This document shows, in pieces, positions 1-9,996 of a stretch of DNA of 64,000 bases (position 1 is its first letter; each line of letters begins with the position of its first letter). The notes beneath the pieces are model-generated. The model made no database searches. It saw nothing but the letters and a program-made list of their open reading frames with translations, and was not told the origin of the DNA. This DNA is from Leptospira chreensis (lineage in GTDB: Bacteria > Spirochaetota > Leptospiria > Leptospirales > Leptospiraceae). The stretch lies in assembly GCF_016919165.1 (NCBI RefSeq), contig NZ_JAFFPS010000057.1, positions 186,001-250,000 on the forward strand. Reading direction: 5' to 3'. Both the position numbers and the translations under genes were made by a program.

Positions 1-1
1 T

Positions 2-859
2 TCTCTCGGAACCATGGCGAGGCGAGGATCTTTTCCTTTGCCAGTTTCCGTGGAACTTTCCAAAGAGTTAACCTATCAATATGATAGTTTGGCAGAAGAC
101 CTCTACCGCATCCAAAAATGGGTCATTAGCCCTGATATTTTTTTTAAGGAATCAGAAGAATCCTGGGATGATCTTTTGGATTTTGTCACACGTTTTGCCA
201 AAGACAAACGAACTGTGGAATGGAGTATCGACGCCAAAGACATCCACCTAACAGAAAAAATCGTTAGGGAATCCCAAAAACGAAAGATAGAAAACCTTAT
301 CTTTTCTGTTAAAAATGGGGATTTACTGACTGTTCGAAAACTAGCTTTTCATTTACGGGAATCAGACTATCCCATCGCCCTTGTCACCCACACAGGTGAC
401 AAAGAATCACTGCTTTACGAATCTTCCATCCAAGTGGGTGGAAGTCTCCTGGACGGAATCGGAGATCTGGTTCGTTTATCATACGGGGACGGGGAACCCG
501 AAGAATCGCTCATTCTCAGTTTCGATATTTTGCAAGCCACAAGACTTCGCCTAACAAAGACAGAGTATATATCTTGTCCCTCTTGTGGTCGCACCATGTT
601 TGATTTACAGTCCACAACTGCCATGATCAAAAAAAGAACGGGGCATCTGAAAGGTGTGAAAATTGCGGTGATGGGTTGTATAGTCAACGGCCCGGGGGAG
701 ATGGCAGATGCCGATTTTGGGTATGTAGGTGCCGGAATTGGTAAGGTTCATCTCTACAAAGGGAAAGAAATTGTAAAAAAAGGTGTCTCGGAAGGAGAAG
801 CCGCTGACCAACTCATTGACCTCATTCGTGAAAATGGAATGTGGAGCGATCCCGAATAA
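2..859 (+). CDS. ispG: 4-hydroxy-3-methylbut-2-enyl diphosphate synthase, C-terminal part
   Basis: This is the C-terminal part of IspG (GcpE), the iron-sulfur enzyme that converts methylerythritol cyclodiphosphate to HMBPP in the MEP isoprenoid pathway. The frame is open to the left edge, so the gene starts outside the window and the ATG at 14 is internal. The family signature is clear: a CPSCGR motif with Cys codons at 575 and 584, and an MGCIVNGPGE motif with the third Cys at 677. Together these supply the three cysteines of the [4Fe-4S] cluster, followed by the conserved Glu. The long segment before the cluster domain fits the extended IspG of spirochaetes and plants rather than the short E. 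coli form. Confidence 0.95.
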   Translation, partial: SLGTMARRGSFPLPVSVELSKELTYQYDSLAEDLYRIQKWVISPDIFFKESEESWDDLLDFVTRFAKDKRTVEWSIDAKDIHLTEKIVRESQKRKIENLIFSVKNGDLLTVRKLAFHLRESDYPIALVTHTGDKESLLYESSIQVGGSLLDGIGDLVRLSYGDGEPEESLILSFDILQATRLRLTKTEYISCPSCGRTMFDLQSTTAMIKKRTGHLKGVKIAVMGCIVNGPGEMADADFGYVGAGIGKVHLYKGKEIVKKGVSEGEAADQLIDLIRENGMWSDPE

Positions 860-901
860 AAAGTAGTTCCCCTCCTTCCACGGATGTGAACCATTTCCAC
901 C

Positions 902-2587
902 GTGGAAGAAAAAGAAACGAAAGAAATCCTGACAAGGATTCAGTCTATGGAGAGAGAACTTTCTTTATTAAAAGAAAGAGTTCTCTCTCTCACAAGTCCC
1001 CAAACTCCGAAACAGTCCACCCCGCCTGTTTCCAAACCGGTTGCCGTAGAATACCACCAAACAGAAGTTCCATTAAACGATGGACCCAACTGGTTCGTCC
1101 AATGGATCGGCGAAAATCTGTTTGTAAAGCTCGGAGTGCTCTCACTTCTACTTGCATCCATTTGGTTTTTCTATTTAGCCATTGAAGAGTATTGGATCAA
1201 TGAATCAGTCCGTATTTGGATCGGCCTTGTTTTAGCCATTCCCATCCTTATCTATGGATATAGGGTTCGAAAATCAAGACCCTATCTTTCCCCAAGCTTT
1301 ATGGGACTCGGGATTGCCGTCCTCTTCTCTGCTTATTACTCTGGGTATTTGTGGTATGATTTGTACTCTACAGAAACCTGTTTTGTGGGTCTACTCATCC
1401 TCAGTTTGACAGCGGTGGCCATTGCCCATGCACAAAAAAGTGAAGTGTTATTTGGATTTGCCTCTCTAGGTGCTTTTCTTGTCCCACTCCTTCTTTCCAC
1501 AGGTCAAAACTCCTACCCATTTTTATTCACATATTTACTCTTATGGAATGTTCTATTCTTTTGGGTGAGAAAGGATACGGGTTGGAAAGTCATCCCCCTT
1601 CTCCTCCTTGCGGCAAACCACCTTATCTTTGTTGGTTGGGCCAATGATAACTTGGTAGATGCCAAACCTTTTTTTCCGATCAGTTTCCAATTGGGTGTTT
1701 TTGTTTTATTTTTACTAAGAGAGTTTAAAACATTAGAAACTACAAAATCCAAGGAACCGATTCTAACACTCATTACCATTGGTTCTACCTTAGCACTCGG
1801 ATTCATCCAATCCTTTTGGGCTTTCTCGGTATTCTATCCAATCGCCAAACCATTTTTACTCACTCTCCTACTCATTCTATTTTATGGATTGTATGAACGC
1901 TCCCTCAGACGAACAGAGCTTAGTTTAGAGAAGAAAAAACTCTATGATCTGATTGGACTTTTTGGCCTCCCTTTCATTGTCAGTTTGATTGTGATCGGAA
2001 CCTCTGGAAAACTTTTGGCTTTTAGCCTGATCAGTTTTGCATTTCTTGTCACGGTGGCCTCAACCTATTCCAAACAACTTTATATGTACTGGGCGGCCTT
2101 TCCTGTTTGGTTTTTTGCTCTGTTCTATATCTTTGCCTTCACCTATCGTTCTCAAAACGAAATCCCATTCCTGAATGGAAGGTTTTTGGTTTTTGCTACA
2201 GGATCTGTGTATTTGCTACTTTCTTATCTCTATAGTAGAAAGTTTTCTGAGTTCTCTAAGGTCTTCTTGTATGCAGCCTATCCGTATTGGTTACTCGGAA
2301 CCTTTGTAGAAATCTATCTCGGCTTCCCCGAAGAGAAACAGTTATTCCTCTACACACTCAGTTTGATTCTTTATGGACTCGTGGCTTTATCCATCGGATT
2401 TGGAAAAAAGATTCAATCTCTACGTTATGTAGGGTTCGGATCTTTGGCCCTTGTCATCATCAAATTCTATCTTTATGATTTTTGGAATTTGAGTTTAGGA
2501 TACCGAATTTTAGCAGGTTTATTCTTAGGTGTGACTCTTATCGTCACGGGAAAATTCTACAATCATTTCAAAAAGGAAACAAAATGA
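902..2587 (+). CDS. DUF2339 polytopic inner-membrane protein
   Basis: A 561-residue membrane protein starting at GTG 902. The first 40 or so residues are a charged, coiled-coil-like segment, followed by a Pro/Thr-rich linker. The rest is a long run of hydrophobic helices, probably 14 or more. The helix beginning near residue 70 (GVLSLLLASIWFFYLAIE) and the Gly-rich stretch after it match the DUF2339 family, whose function is unknown. It overlaps the next gene by the 4-base ATGA, so the two are translationally coupled. The DUF2339-DUF3999 pairing is known from other Gram-negative bacteria and supports both calls. Confidence 0.8.
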   Translation: MEEKETKEILTRIQSMERELSLLKERVLSLTSPQTPKQSTPPVSKPVAVEYHQTEVPLNDGPNWFVQWIGENLFVKLGVLSLLLASIWFFYLAIEEYWINESVRIWIGLVLAIPILIYGYRVRKSRPYLSPSFMGLGIAVLFSAYYSGYLWYDLYSTETCFVGLLILSLTAVAIAHAQKSEVLFGFASLGAFLVPLLLSTGQNSYPFLFTYLLLWNVLFFWVRKDTGWKVIPLLLLAANHLIFVGWANDNLVDAKPFFPISFQLGVFVLFLLREFKTLETTKSKEPILTLITIGSTLALGFIQSFWAFSVFYPIAKPFLLTLLLILFYGLYERSLRRTELSLEKKKLYDLIGLFGLPFIVSLIVIGTSGKLLAFSLISFAFLVTVASTYSKQLYMYWAAFPVWFFALFYIFAFTYRSQNEIPFLNGRFLVFATGSVYLLLSYLYSRKFSEFSKVFLYAAYPYWLLGTFVEIYLGFPEEKQLFLYTLSLILYGLVALSIGFGKKIQSLRYVGFGSLALVIIKFYLYDFWNLSLGYRILAGLFLGVTLIVTGKFYNHFKKETK

Positions 2588-3825
2588 AGACCAAACTTAT
2601 ACTACCCATTCTATTTTTTATTTCAATCACAACCCAAGTGACAAGCAGACCCCTTGCTGTTCAGAACTTTAAATATAAAAAAGATCTGAAGATCTCAGGG
2701 AATCTTTCTCCTAACGGTGTTGTAAAACTTATGTTAGATGAAGATTTCTACAAACATTCTTTTTATGGAGACTTGAGGCTCGCTTACAATGGGGAGATTG
2801 TTCCTTACCATATTCAAAATGCCGAGGAAATTTCGAAAAATACAGAAAAGGTAAAACCAGAACTTCTTTTTTCGAAAAAAGACGATTTAGAAATCTATGT
2901 ATTGGAACTTCCGAAACTACCGGAAGGAATGAACTATACTAAACTTTCTGTATCCAGCGCCTATGACTATGAAACATCCATCACTTTAAAGTTAGGTGAC
3001 AACCCTGATAATTTCATAGATTCAAAGACTGTTTTTCTCTATAAATATGGAAGCCAATCTTCTGGGGAAATTGACCTAGGTGGGACCAAACACCGTTTTC
3101 TTCGATTGGAAGCAGAGCCTGGTTCTGATTTAAAATTCCCAACAGCCCTTCGCGCCAAACAAAACAAAAATCTATATTATGAAAAATCGCATTCTGTACC
3201 AAATCCCATCCTTGCAGAAAACGATTGCCAGTTTTTGTTTCCCAACGAACCACAAGCAGCTTTTCAAATTCTGAAATTACAATTTGAAGAAGGGAATTGG
3301 GAACGAAGGATCACTGTTCGCGGTAAAATTGACAAAAAGGAATGGGATACTGTATTTGAAGGGACTGTGAGTCATAACAAAGCGGAAGGTCCATACACAG
3401 AAATTCCTCTTTCGCGCACGATTAGCTCTGAATTCGAAATTCGAATTTATGATGGAGAAAATGAAACACTGCACCTAACAAACGTAGTTTCTGTGCAACC
3501 ACTCGAAGAAATCTATTTTTTTGCCAACGGGGACGGGAACAAAGACGGATACTCTCTCTACTATGGGAACCCTTACCAATGGCCAGCGAGTTTTGATTCC
3601 TACTCCTACCCGTCTAGTGATGAAATCAAAAGCGATGATATAAAATCAGGAACCCTCCTTGCGGAATCAGAAAACCCTGATTTTAGTTTCAGTATCCTAT
3701 ACCCACCTATCTCCGGTTATTTGGCATCTGGATTCTTTTATTTGGGTGTTGCCGCATTGTTATTTCTGTTATTTTCGATTCTAAAAACAAAACGTTCTGT
3801 GCTCGCAGAATCAGAATCTAAATAA
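2584..3825 (+). CDS. DUF3999-like exported membrane protein
   Basis: A 413-residue protein. I take the ATG at 2584, which overlaps the stop of the upstream DUF2339 gene and is followed directly by a signal peptide (residues 1-20, ending near VTSRP). Starts further upstream in the same frame would put the signal peptide inside the protein. The body is periplasmic and beta-rich. One transmembrane helix near the C-terminus (about residues 375-395) is followed by a short charged tail. Its position after DUF2339 suggests DUF3999, a family of unknown role that usually accompanies it. The call rests on context plus topology more than on a catalytic motif. Confidence 0.65.
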   Translation: MKTKLILPILFFISITTQVTSRPLAVQNFKYKKDLKISGNLSPNGVVKLMLDEDFYKHSFYGDLRLAYNGEIVPYHIQNAEEISKNTEKVKPELLFSKKDDLEIYVLELPKLPEGMNYTKLSVSSAYDYETSITLKLGDNPDNFIDSKTVFLYKYGSQSSGEIDLGGTKHRFLRLEAEPGSDLKFPTALRAKQNKNLYYEKSHSVPNPILAENDCQFLFPNEPQAAFQILKLQFEEGNWERRITVRGKIDKKEWDTVFEGTVSHNKAEGPYTEIPLSRTISSEFEIRIYDGENETLHLTNVVSVQPLEEIYFFANGDGNKDGYSLYYGNPYQWPASFDSYSYPSSDEIKSDDIKSGTLLAESENPDFSFSILYPPISGYLASGFFYLGVAALLFLLFSILKTKRSVLAESESK

Positions 3826-3838
3826 CATCAAGTCCAAA

Positions 3839-3866
3839 TCTCACGGAGACAACTTTCTCCGTGAGA
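3839..3866. terminator. Hairpin between convergent genes
   Basis: A perfect 11-bp stem (TCTCACGGAGA and its complement) with a 6-base loop lies between the convergent DUF3999 and alkB genes. It is probably a bidirectional terminator, although neither strand has a strong T-run after it. Confidence 0.5.
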
Positions 3867-3926
3867 GAAAACTGAGATTCTATAAACCTCTCCTGAAAGA
3901 AGCGATTCCCTCTCCGATCCAATTGA

Positions 3927-5015
3927 CTATGACTGCACGAGACTCTTCTTTTCCCAAGATTCCAAAATGGGATTCATCATGGAAAACCAGAGTGGAGGAA
4001 AAAGAGCAATGAGGATCATGACTTCATAACCAAAGGGCAATTGGGGAGCTTCTTCGAAATGGCGAAGGGTTTGGTAACGCCTTCCCGCATTGGCATGGTG
4101 GTCCGAGTGCCTTTGTAATTGGAACAAAAGCGCATTGGATACAAAGTAATTTTGATTCCAAGAATGGATTGGTAATACTTTTTCAAACCGACCATTAGAA
4201 ACTTCGTTTCGCTTCAAACCATAATGTTCAATGTAATTTGTTAACTCCAAAAGTGAAAATGCAACGAATGATTGTAAAAGTAAAAATCCAAGTACATCCC
4301 AACGAATTCCTTTACTACTTAAGAATGATCCAAAGAAAACAAGACTCGTTAGGAAAAGAAGGGTGATGATCGAATACCAGATCATTTCATTTCTATAGTG
4401 TAAAATTCCCAGTCCTAATTTAGACAAACGCCTTTTCTCCAATTCCCAAGCAGATTTGTAGGCTCCAAAAACAGTCTGTGGATAAAACCTATAGAATGAT
4501 TGGTTCTTTTTGGAAGACGCGGGATCATTCGGAGTGGAAACATGAGTATGATGGCCGCGATTGTGTTCTATATAAAAATGCATATAACACACTGTCATAT
4601 AAATCATTTTGGATAGGAACTGTTCATACCGAGTATTTTTATGCCCCAGTTCATGACCCACAGTGATCCCGATCCCACCTGTAACAATTCCCACTGCAAC
4701 GGCAAATAAAACAAACTCAAAGGTTGTATGCGGGTATGAAACAATTCGATAGACCGACCAAATGACAAATATTAGCTGAACGTAAGCCCAGGTTTGTGTC
4801 AGATAACGAAAATAGGAATCGTTTTGAAGATTCTGAAAACTTGTTTCGGTTGGATTGGATTTATCCCTTCCTAATATCAAATCCAACACTGGTAAAAGGA
4901 TAAAAACTATTATGGGAACAATCAAATAAGATACTCCCCCCATCCCTTCAGCAATCACTGCTAAAATTGGCAAAACATAACAAAGTAAAAAACTAAGTCG
5001 TTTGGTGAGAGTCAT
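3927..5015 (-). CDS. alkB: AlkB-type membrane alkane/fatty-acyl hydroxylase
   Basis: A 362-residue integral-membrane non-haem di-iron hydroxylase of the AlkB / fatty-acid desaturase superfamily. AlkB enzymes oxidise terminal methyl groups of medium-chain alkanes using rubredoxin and O2. The histidine boxes are intact and in order: HELGHK, EHNRGHHTH, NYIEHYG and QRHSDHH. Several hydrophobic helices come before and between them. It lies 12 bases downstream of a TetR-type regulator gene on the same strand, so the two form a small operon. No rubredoxin gene is seen nearby. The substrate (alkane, fatty acid or other lipid) cannot be read from the sequence. Confidence 0.88.
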   Translation of the reverse strand: MTLTKRLSFLLCYVLPILAVIAEGMGGVSYLIVPIIVFILLPVLDLILGRDKSNPTETSFQNLQNDSYFRYLTQTWAYVQLIFVIWSVYRIVSYPHTTFEFVLFAVAVGIVTGGIGITVGHELGHKNTRYEQFLSKMIYMTVCYMHFYIEHNRGHHTHVSTPNDPASSKKNQSFYRFYPQTVFGAYKSAWELEKRRLSKLGLGILHYRNEMIWYSIITLLFLTSLVFFGSFLSSKGIRWDVLGFLLLQSFVAFSLLELTNYIEHYGLKRNEVSNGRFEKVLPIHSWNQNYFVSNALLFQLQRHSDHHANAGRRYQTLRHFEEAPQLPFGYEVMILIALFPPLWFSMMNPILESWEKKSLVQS

Positions 5016-5027
5016 AATCCTTTCTCC

Positions 5028-5585
5028 TTATTCTGTGTTTTGAAACAATACCTTCAAGTTCTCCAATCCAGCAAAAAGTTCAGGCCAACCCGTTTCTTTC
5101 GTTGCTTTATTTTTCAAAAACAGAGCGCCGAGAAAAAAAGATAAAAAAGCCCTGCCACTCGTTGCATTGGTATCCGCAGGAAAAAATCGATCCAAAGCTG
5201 TCCGATATAAATCAAATGAATCCTCGACTAACTTTACCAACTCATCTGATTCACTTAACTGCCGCTTCACATCCACCGCAAGTAACATCAAGTTCATAAA
5301 ATGCGACTCACGTGAGGCGACAAAATTCATAATGTCCGAAAGAGCCGAATGACTTTCCGATAGTTCGGTAATCTCTTTTGCATCGATGGCAACGAGCTGT
5401 TTTACCATAGATTCAAATAGAATCTCTTTCGTTGGAAAGTAATGGTAAAGAGTTCCCGTAGAAACCCCGAGTGCACTAGATAACTCACGCATCGAAACCG
5501 AAGACACCCCTTTGGAAACGAAGATAGGCATACACTTCGTCAAAAGCTCTATCCGGTAGAGATCGTGATCGACTATTTTAGGCAT
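5028..5585 (-). CDS. TetR family transcriptional regulator
   Basis: A 185-residue TetR-type repressor. The N-terminal helix-turn-helix (residues about 25-50, with GVSTGTLYHYFPTKE) is typical, and the C-terminal ligand-binding half is divergent, as usual in the family. The gene comes first in an operon with alkB, so it most likely controls alkB and itself in response to an alkane, fatty acid or acyl-CoA. A weak AACGTT-centred dyad just upstream (5603-5622) is a candidate operator. Confidence 0.88.
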   Translation of the reverse strand: MPKIVDHDLYRIELLTKCMPIFVSKGVSSVSMRELSSALGVSTGTLYHYFPTKEILFESMVKQLVAIDAKEITELSESHSALSDIMNFVASRESHFMNLMLLAVDVKRQLSESDELVKLVEDSFDLYRTALDRFFPADTNATSGRAFLSFFLGALFLKNKATKETGWPELFAGLENLKVLFQNTE

Positions 5586-5602
5586 AAGGCGTTGCCCTTT
5601 TT

Positions 5603-5622
5603 TATATCGAACGTTTGTTTTA
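5603..5622. promoter_or_regulatory. Possible TetR operator
   Basis: An imperfect dyad centred on AACGTT (7 of 10 base pairs match) lies 18-37 bases upstream of the tetR start codon, in a T-rich stretch. Autoregulatory TetR sites usually sit here. The symmetry is weak. Confidence 0.3.
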
Positions 5623-5900
5623 TATAATTACTGAGACCACGGTTTGTCCATCTTTTTTTCTTAGTTACCATAGTTTTCCATACTTCCCACTTTATTTCCA
5701 TCTAACATTAGACTTTTCCCTAGTTAAAAATGCAAACCCGATCTGTTTCGCGAGGGAATAGGCACAAGTACGAGCGCATCCAAGGAAAATTCAAGCGAGA
5801 AAACGGGATCAAGAAAACGAGGGGAAGGAGAGAATCTAGGTTATTTTGGGTAGGAAATGGCGGGTAAGGAAGTTTCGATCCTGAGGGAGGGATTTTGGGA

Positions 5901-6036
5901 AGTCAATTTCTAAAGAAAGTCAGTTTCTAAAGAAAGTCAGTTTCTAAGGTAGGTCAGTTTCTAAGAAAAGTCTGTTTCCAAGGTAGGTCAGTTTCTAAGA
6001 AAAGTCTGTTTCCAAGGAAGGTCAGTTGCCTTGGTG
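5901..6036. repeat. 17-bp tandem repeat array, about 8 units
   Basis: Eight head-to-tail copies of a 17-bp unit (type AGTCAGTTTCTAAAGAA) begin at 5901, 5918, 5935, 5952, 5969, 5986, 6003 and 6020, with an exactly constant period. From 5952 the array has a 34-bp higher order, because 5952-5985 and 5986-6019 are nearly identical. The unit length is not a multiple of three and no gene covers it. The gap 5586-6172 otherwise holds only the tetR promoter side and the promoter of the DUF1499 gene. Confidence 0.9.
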
Positions 6037-6074
6037 TGTGACTTTCGTAAGAAAACCAGCTCCAAAAGTGCGCG

Positions 6075-6107
6075 ACTGGAAAAAGTAACTGACTTACCTT
6101 TTCCAGT
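6075..6107. repeat. Inverted repeat beside the 17-bp array
   Basis: Nine-base arms ACTGGAAAA / TTTTCCAGT flank a 15-base loop. Read on the minus strand, the loop and right arm contain GGTAAGTCAGTTAC, which resembles the array unit, so this may be an inverted, decayed copy. It lies about 65 bases upstream of the DUF1499 gene. Confidence 0.5.
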
Positions 6108-6172
6108 GAGACGAATTTTTATCCAATAGGAAAAAAGAACCGTCCAATACAAGGAATCTCACAGAGGCATCA

Positions 6173-6622
6173 ATGAACTTAAAAACCATCCCCTTTTTCC
6201 TTTTCCTATCCCTTTCTTTTTTCCTTGGCTGTACAGGGACAAGACCCGATTTCCTGGGAATCAAATCCGAAAGATTGGCTGATTGTCCCACAACTCCAAA
6301 CTGTGTTAGTAGCTTTGCGGAACCGACAGATAAGGAACATTACCGGGGAGCAGTCCCTTATAAAAAAAATCTAAAGGAAGCTTTTGCTATTTTAAAACTG
6401 AAATTAGAACAAAGTCCGAGAACCAAAATCATACAAGAAAATCCAAACTACATTTACACCGAGTTTACTTCTAGACTCATGCGATATGTTGATGATGTGG
6501 AATTCTATTTCGATGAGAAAAATAAACTCCTTCACTTCCGGTCCGCATCAAGGTTGGGGAAATCAGATTTAGGTGTGAACCGGAGTCGAATTGAGTCGAT
6601 ACTAAAGGATCTAGAAATCTAA
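6173..6622 (+). CDS. DUF1499 family lipoprotein
   Basis: A 149-residue protein with a lipoprotein signal peptide: a Phe/Leu-rich core and a FFLGC lipobox, with the acylated Cys at about residue 20. The mature part shows DUF1499 landmarks: a CPTTPNCVSS motif near the N-terminus, a central helix, the RYVDDVEFYFDE strand, and a C-terminal SASRLGKSDLGVNRSRIE signature. The function of DUF1499 is unknown. The gene stands alone, convergent with carB. Its upstream region contains the 17-bp repeat array. Confidence 0.85.
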   Translation: MNLKTIPFFLFLSLSFFLGCTGTRPDFLGIKSERLADCPTTPNCVSSFAEPTDKEHYRGAVPYKKNLKEAFAILKLKLEQSPRTKIIQENPNYIYTEFTSRLMRYVDDVEFYFDEKNKLLHFRSASRLGKSDLGVNRSRIESILKDLEI

Positions 6623-6658
6623 CAGAGTCGTTAAACTTTCTAAATCCTTGTTTTCAAT

Positions 6659-9600
6659 TTAGTTCTTTTTGTGATTCGCGTGGATTTCCTGAAGGGAATT
6701 CACGGAGAATCCTTTATCTTTCATTTCCACCAAACCATGAATCAACGCCTTAGCCGCTTGAGCAGTCGTCAAACAAGGAACCTTATACTTAATCGCAGCT
6801 TGACGGATCGTAAAAGCATTCTCACGAGTGACTCTTGATAAGGGAGTGTTGATAATCAAATGGATCTTCTTTTCTTTGATATAGTCGATTACATTCGGAA
6901 AGTATCCATCGTAAATTTTGTTAATTTTACTAGAGAGAATTCCATTATCAGAAAGAAATTTATGGGTTCCTTCTGTTGCAATGATATTATACCCTAAGTT
7001 GGACAAAGAACGCACTGGCTCAAGTAACTCTTTCTTCGTTTTATCATTGATAGTCACAAATACGGTTCCATGTTTAGGTGGTTCTTCTCCAGCCATGATC
7101 TGTGCTTTCACAAAGGCTTCCCCTTTTGTAACAGCAACACCCATAACTTCACCAGTGGACCTCATTTCTGGACCAAGGATTGTATCCACGCCAGGAAATT
7201 TACTAAACGGCAACACGGCTTCCTTAACCGTAATCATCGGTGCAGAAAAACGTTTTCCTAGTTTGAAAGAAGCCAATGGTTCACCTAACATCAATCGCAC
7301 GGCAATTTTTACGATTGGAATCCCGATTGATTTTGCAACAAAAGGAACGGTTCTTGACGCGCGAGGATTTACTTCCAAGACATACAGTGTTTCTTCTTTA
7401 ATGGCATATTGTACGTTGATCAAACCCTTAACATCTAACTCTAAAGCCAAACGGTAAGTTGCTTCTTCAATTTCTTGCAACATACGTTGTGAGATATTTT
7501 GTGGTGGCAACACACAAGCAGAGTCACCGGAGTGGATTCCCGCTTCTTCAATATGTTCCATAATTCCAGCAATGAACACATCCTTTCCATCGCATAGTGC
7601 ATCCACATCCACTTCAACAGCATCTTGCAAAAAGGAATCTACGAGAAGTGGTCTATCTTCCGATACCTCTTCTGCTTCTTCCATGTATTTATCTAGTTCC
7701 GATTCTTCGTTAACAATGAGCATCGCCCTTCCGCCTAATACATAGGAAGGTCGAACAAGCACTGGATAGCCGATTTTTCTTGCGATCTCTCTTGCCTTAT
7801 CCTTAGAAGCTGCGATTCCGTTATCAGGTGACTTCAAACTTAGTTTCTCTAAAACCTCAGCAAAACGTTTCCGATCTTCTGCCCGATCAATGGAATCAGG
7901 ACTTGTTCCCAGAATCGGAACACCACGTTTTTCAAGTGACTTTGCCAATTTTAGTGGAGTTTGACCACCTAACTGAACAATGACTCCATCTGGTTTTTCT
8001 TTTTTGAAAATCGCCATGACATCTTCGAGACTTAATGGTTCAAAGTATAACCTGTCCGAAGTATCATAATCCGTGGATACTGTTTCTGGATTGGAGTTTA
8101 CCATAATGGATTCCACTCCTGCTTCTTGTAAGGAAAAGGAAGCATGGCAACAACAATAGTCGAACTCAATCCCTTGACCGATACGATTCGGCCCACCACC
8201 AAGAATCATTACTTTCTTTTTAGAAGTTACATCCGATTCATCTTCCTCATCATAAGAGGAATACATATAAGGGGTGAAGGCTTCAAACTCACCCGCGCAA
8301 GTATCAATTCGTTTATAAACCGGACGGACATTTTTATCTTCTAAGTATTTTTCAATGGATTCCTCTTCCTCTCTGAGGGTTTTTTCCACTTTTGCTTTCG
8401 TAATTTCAATGGCTGCACCACTGCGAACTTGAGCGAGGATTTGTTCTTCTTTTGTTAGAAAGGCGAGTTGTCGGTTGGAAAATCCGGCCTTTTTCATTTC
8501 TTCAATGATGGCCTTTCCCTCTTTTCGAAACTTGTTTTCAAGTTGAAATAACTCTTCGAATTGATAGAGAAACCAAGGATCAATTTTACAAATATCAAAA
8601 ATCTCTTCTACACTCATCCCAAAATCAAAGGCCATCTTTACGTAAAAAATGCGTTTGTCTGTGGGCCGTTTTACTTTCGCGGTAAGCCAAGTTTTTCTTT
8701 CTTCTTTGGGAACAGCTTCCCATTCTAAAAGTTCTTTCAAATATCCATCGCTTCCAAAACCGAATCTATCGGTTTCCAAAGAACGGAGAGCTTTTTGAAA
8801 ACTTTCTTTGAAGTTACGACCAATAGCCATTGCTTCTCCGACCGCTTTCATCTGAACACCTAAGGTATTATCAGAACCTGGAAATTTTTCAAAAGCAAAT
8901 CTTGGAATCTTTGTAACGACGTAATCGATGGATGGTTCAAAACTTGCTGGTGTCACTCGGGTGATATCGTTTCGAATCTCATCCAAGGTATAACCGATAG
9001 ATAATAGAGCTGCAATTTTTGCTATGGGAAAGCCGGTTGCTTTTGATGCCAAGGCAGAAGATCTAGAAACACGAGGATTCATTTCAATCACAATGACATC
9101 ACCATTTTCTGGATTCACTGCGAATTGAATATTGGAACCACCAGTTTCTACTCCGATTTCTCGAATGATATCAATCGACATATCACGGAGTCTTTGGTAT
9201 TCTTTATCACTTAAAGTTTGTTGTGGTGCAACAGTGATGGAATCCCCTGTATGAACACCCATTGGATCTAAATTTTCAATAGAACAAATGATGACCACGT
9301 TATCGGCGAGGTCTCGCATCACTTCCAATTCAAATTCTTTCCAACCCATCACGGATTCTTCGACTAATACCTGTGATATGGGAGATGCAGAAAGACCTTG
9401 TTGGGCAATTTCTTCGAATTCAGATTCTTCATAACAAGTTCCACCTCCAGTTCCCCCCAGGGTAAATGCCGGTCTAATAATGATAGGAAATCCAATTTCA
9501 TCTTTTGCTTTTCTTGCAGCTTCCATGTCGGAAACCATAAACGATTTGGCGACACGGATTCCGAGTTTTTCCATCGCTTGTTTGAAAAGTTCTCTGTCTT

Positions 9601-9979
9601 CCGCTTTGCGAATGGCATCAACCTTTGCACCAATGAGTTCTACATTGTATTTCTCCAAAACACCTTCTCGATGAAGTGCTAAGGCTAAGTTGAGGGCCGT
9701 TTGCCCACCTACCGTTGGTAAGATGGCATCAGGTTTTTCTTTTTTAATAATCTTTTCTAAGACAGGGACTGTGAGTGGTTCGATATAAGTGGCATCGGCA
9801 AGATCGGGATCCGTCATGATCGTTGCTGGATTTGAATTTACGAGGATGACTCGTATTCCTTTTTCTCGGAGGGCTTTGGTCGCCTGAGTCCCCGAGTAGT
9901 CAAATTCACATGCCTGCCCGATGACGATAGGTCCGGATCCGATGATCAAAATTGATTTTAAGTCGTTACGTTGCGGCAT
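6659..9979 (-). CDS. carB: Carbamoyl-phosphate synthase large subunit
   Basis: This 1106-residue protein is the synthetase subunit that makes carbamoyl phosphate from bicarbonate, ATP and glutamine-derived ammonia, for pyrimidine and arginine synthesis. Two homologous ATP-grasp halves are visible. Each opens with a Gly-rich nucleotide-binding motif, [17 protein letters not shown] near residue 13 and [15 protein letters not shown] near residue 590. A C-terminal MGS-like allosteric domain (last 140 or so residues) follows. The length is normal for the family (about 1070 in E. coli). It is the last gene of a minus-strand run after the sulfatase-fold gene, 17 bases away. carA is not in the window. 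Confidence 0.97.
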   Translation of the reverse strand: MPQRNDLKSILIIGSGPIVIGQACEFDYSGTQATKALREKGIRVILVNSNPATIMTDPDLADATYIEPLTVPVLEKIIKKEKPDAILPTVGGQTALNLALALHREGVLEKYNVELIGAKVDAIRKAEDRELFKQAMEKLGIRVAKSFMVSDMEAARKAKDEIGFPIIIRPAFTLGGTGGGTCYEESEFEEIAQQGLSASPISQVLVEESVMGWKEFELEVMRDLADNVVIICSIENLDPMGVHTGDSITVAPQQTLSDKEYQRLRDMSIDIIREIGVETGGSNIQFAVNPENGDVIVIEMNPRVSRSSALASKATGFPIAKIAALLSIGYTLDEIRNDITRVTPASFEPSIDYVVTKIPRFAFEKFPGSDNTLGVQMKAVGEAMAIGRNFKESFQKALRSLETDRFGFGSDGYLKELLEWEAVPKEERKTWLTAKVKRPTDKRIFYVKMAFDFGMSVEEIFDICKIDPWFLYQFEELFQLENKFRKEGKAIIEEMKKAGFSNRQLAFLTKEEQILAQVRSGAAIEITKAKVEKTLREEEESIEKYLEDKNVRPVYKRIDTCAGEFEAFTPYMYSSYDEEDESDVTSKKKVMILGGGPNRIGQGIEFDYCCCHASFSLQEAGVESIMVNSNPETVSTDYDTSDRLYFEPLSLEDVMAIFKKEKPDGVIVQLGGQTPLKLAKSLEKRGVPILGTSPDSIDRAEDRKRFAEVLEKLSLKSPDNGIAASKDKAREIARKIGYPVLVRPSYVLGGRAMLIVNEESELDKYMEEAEEVSEDRPLLVDSFLQDAVEVDVDALCDGKDVFIAGIMEHIEEAGIHSGDSACVLPPQNISQRMLQEIEEATYRLALELDVKGLINVQYAIKEETLYVLEVNPRASRTVPFVAKSIGIPIVKIAVRLMLGEPLASFKLGKRFSAPMITVKEAVLPFSKFPGVDTILGPEMRSTGEVMGVAVTKGEAFVKAQIMAGEEPPKHGTVFVTINDKTKKELLEPVRSLSNLGYNIIATEGTHKFLSDNGILSSKINKIYDGYFPNVIDYIKEKKIHLIINTPLSRVTRENAFTIRQAAIKYKVPCLTTAQAAKALIHGLVEMKDKGFSVNSLQEIHANHKKN

Positions 9980-9996
9980 AGTTTCCTCTTTTTTCC

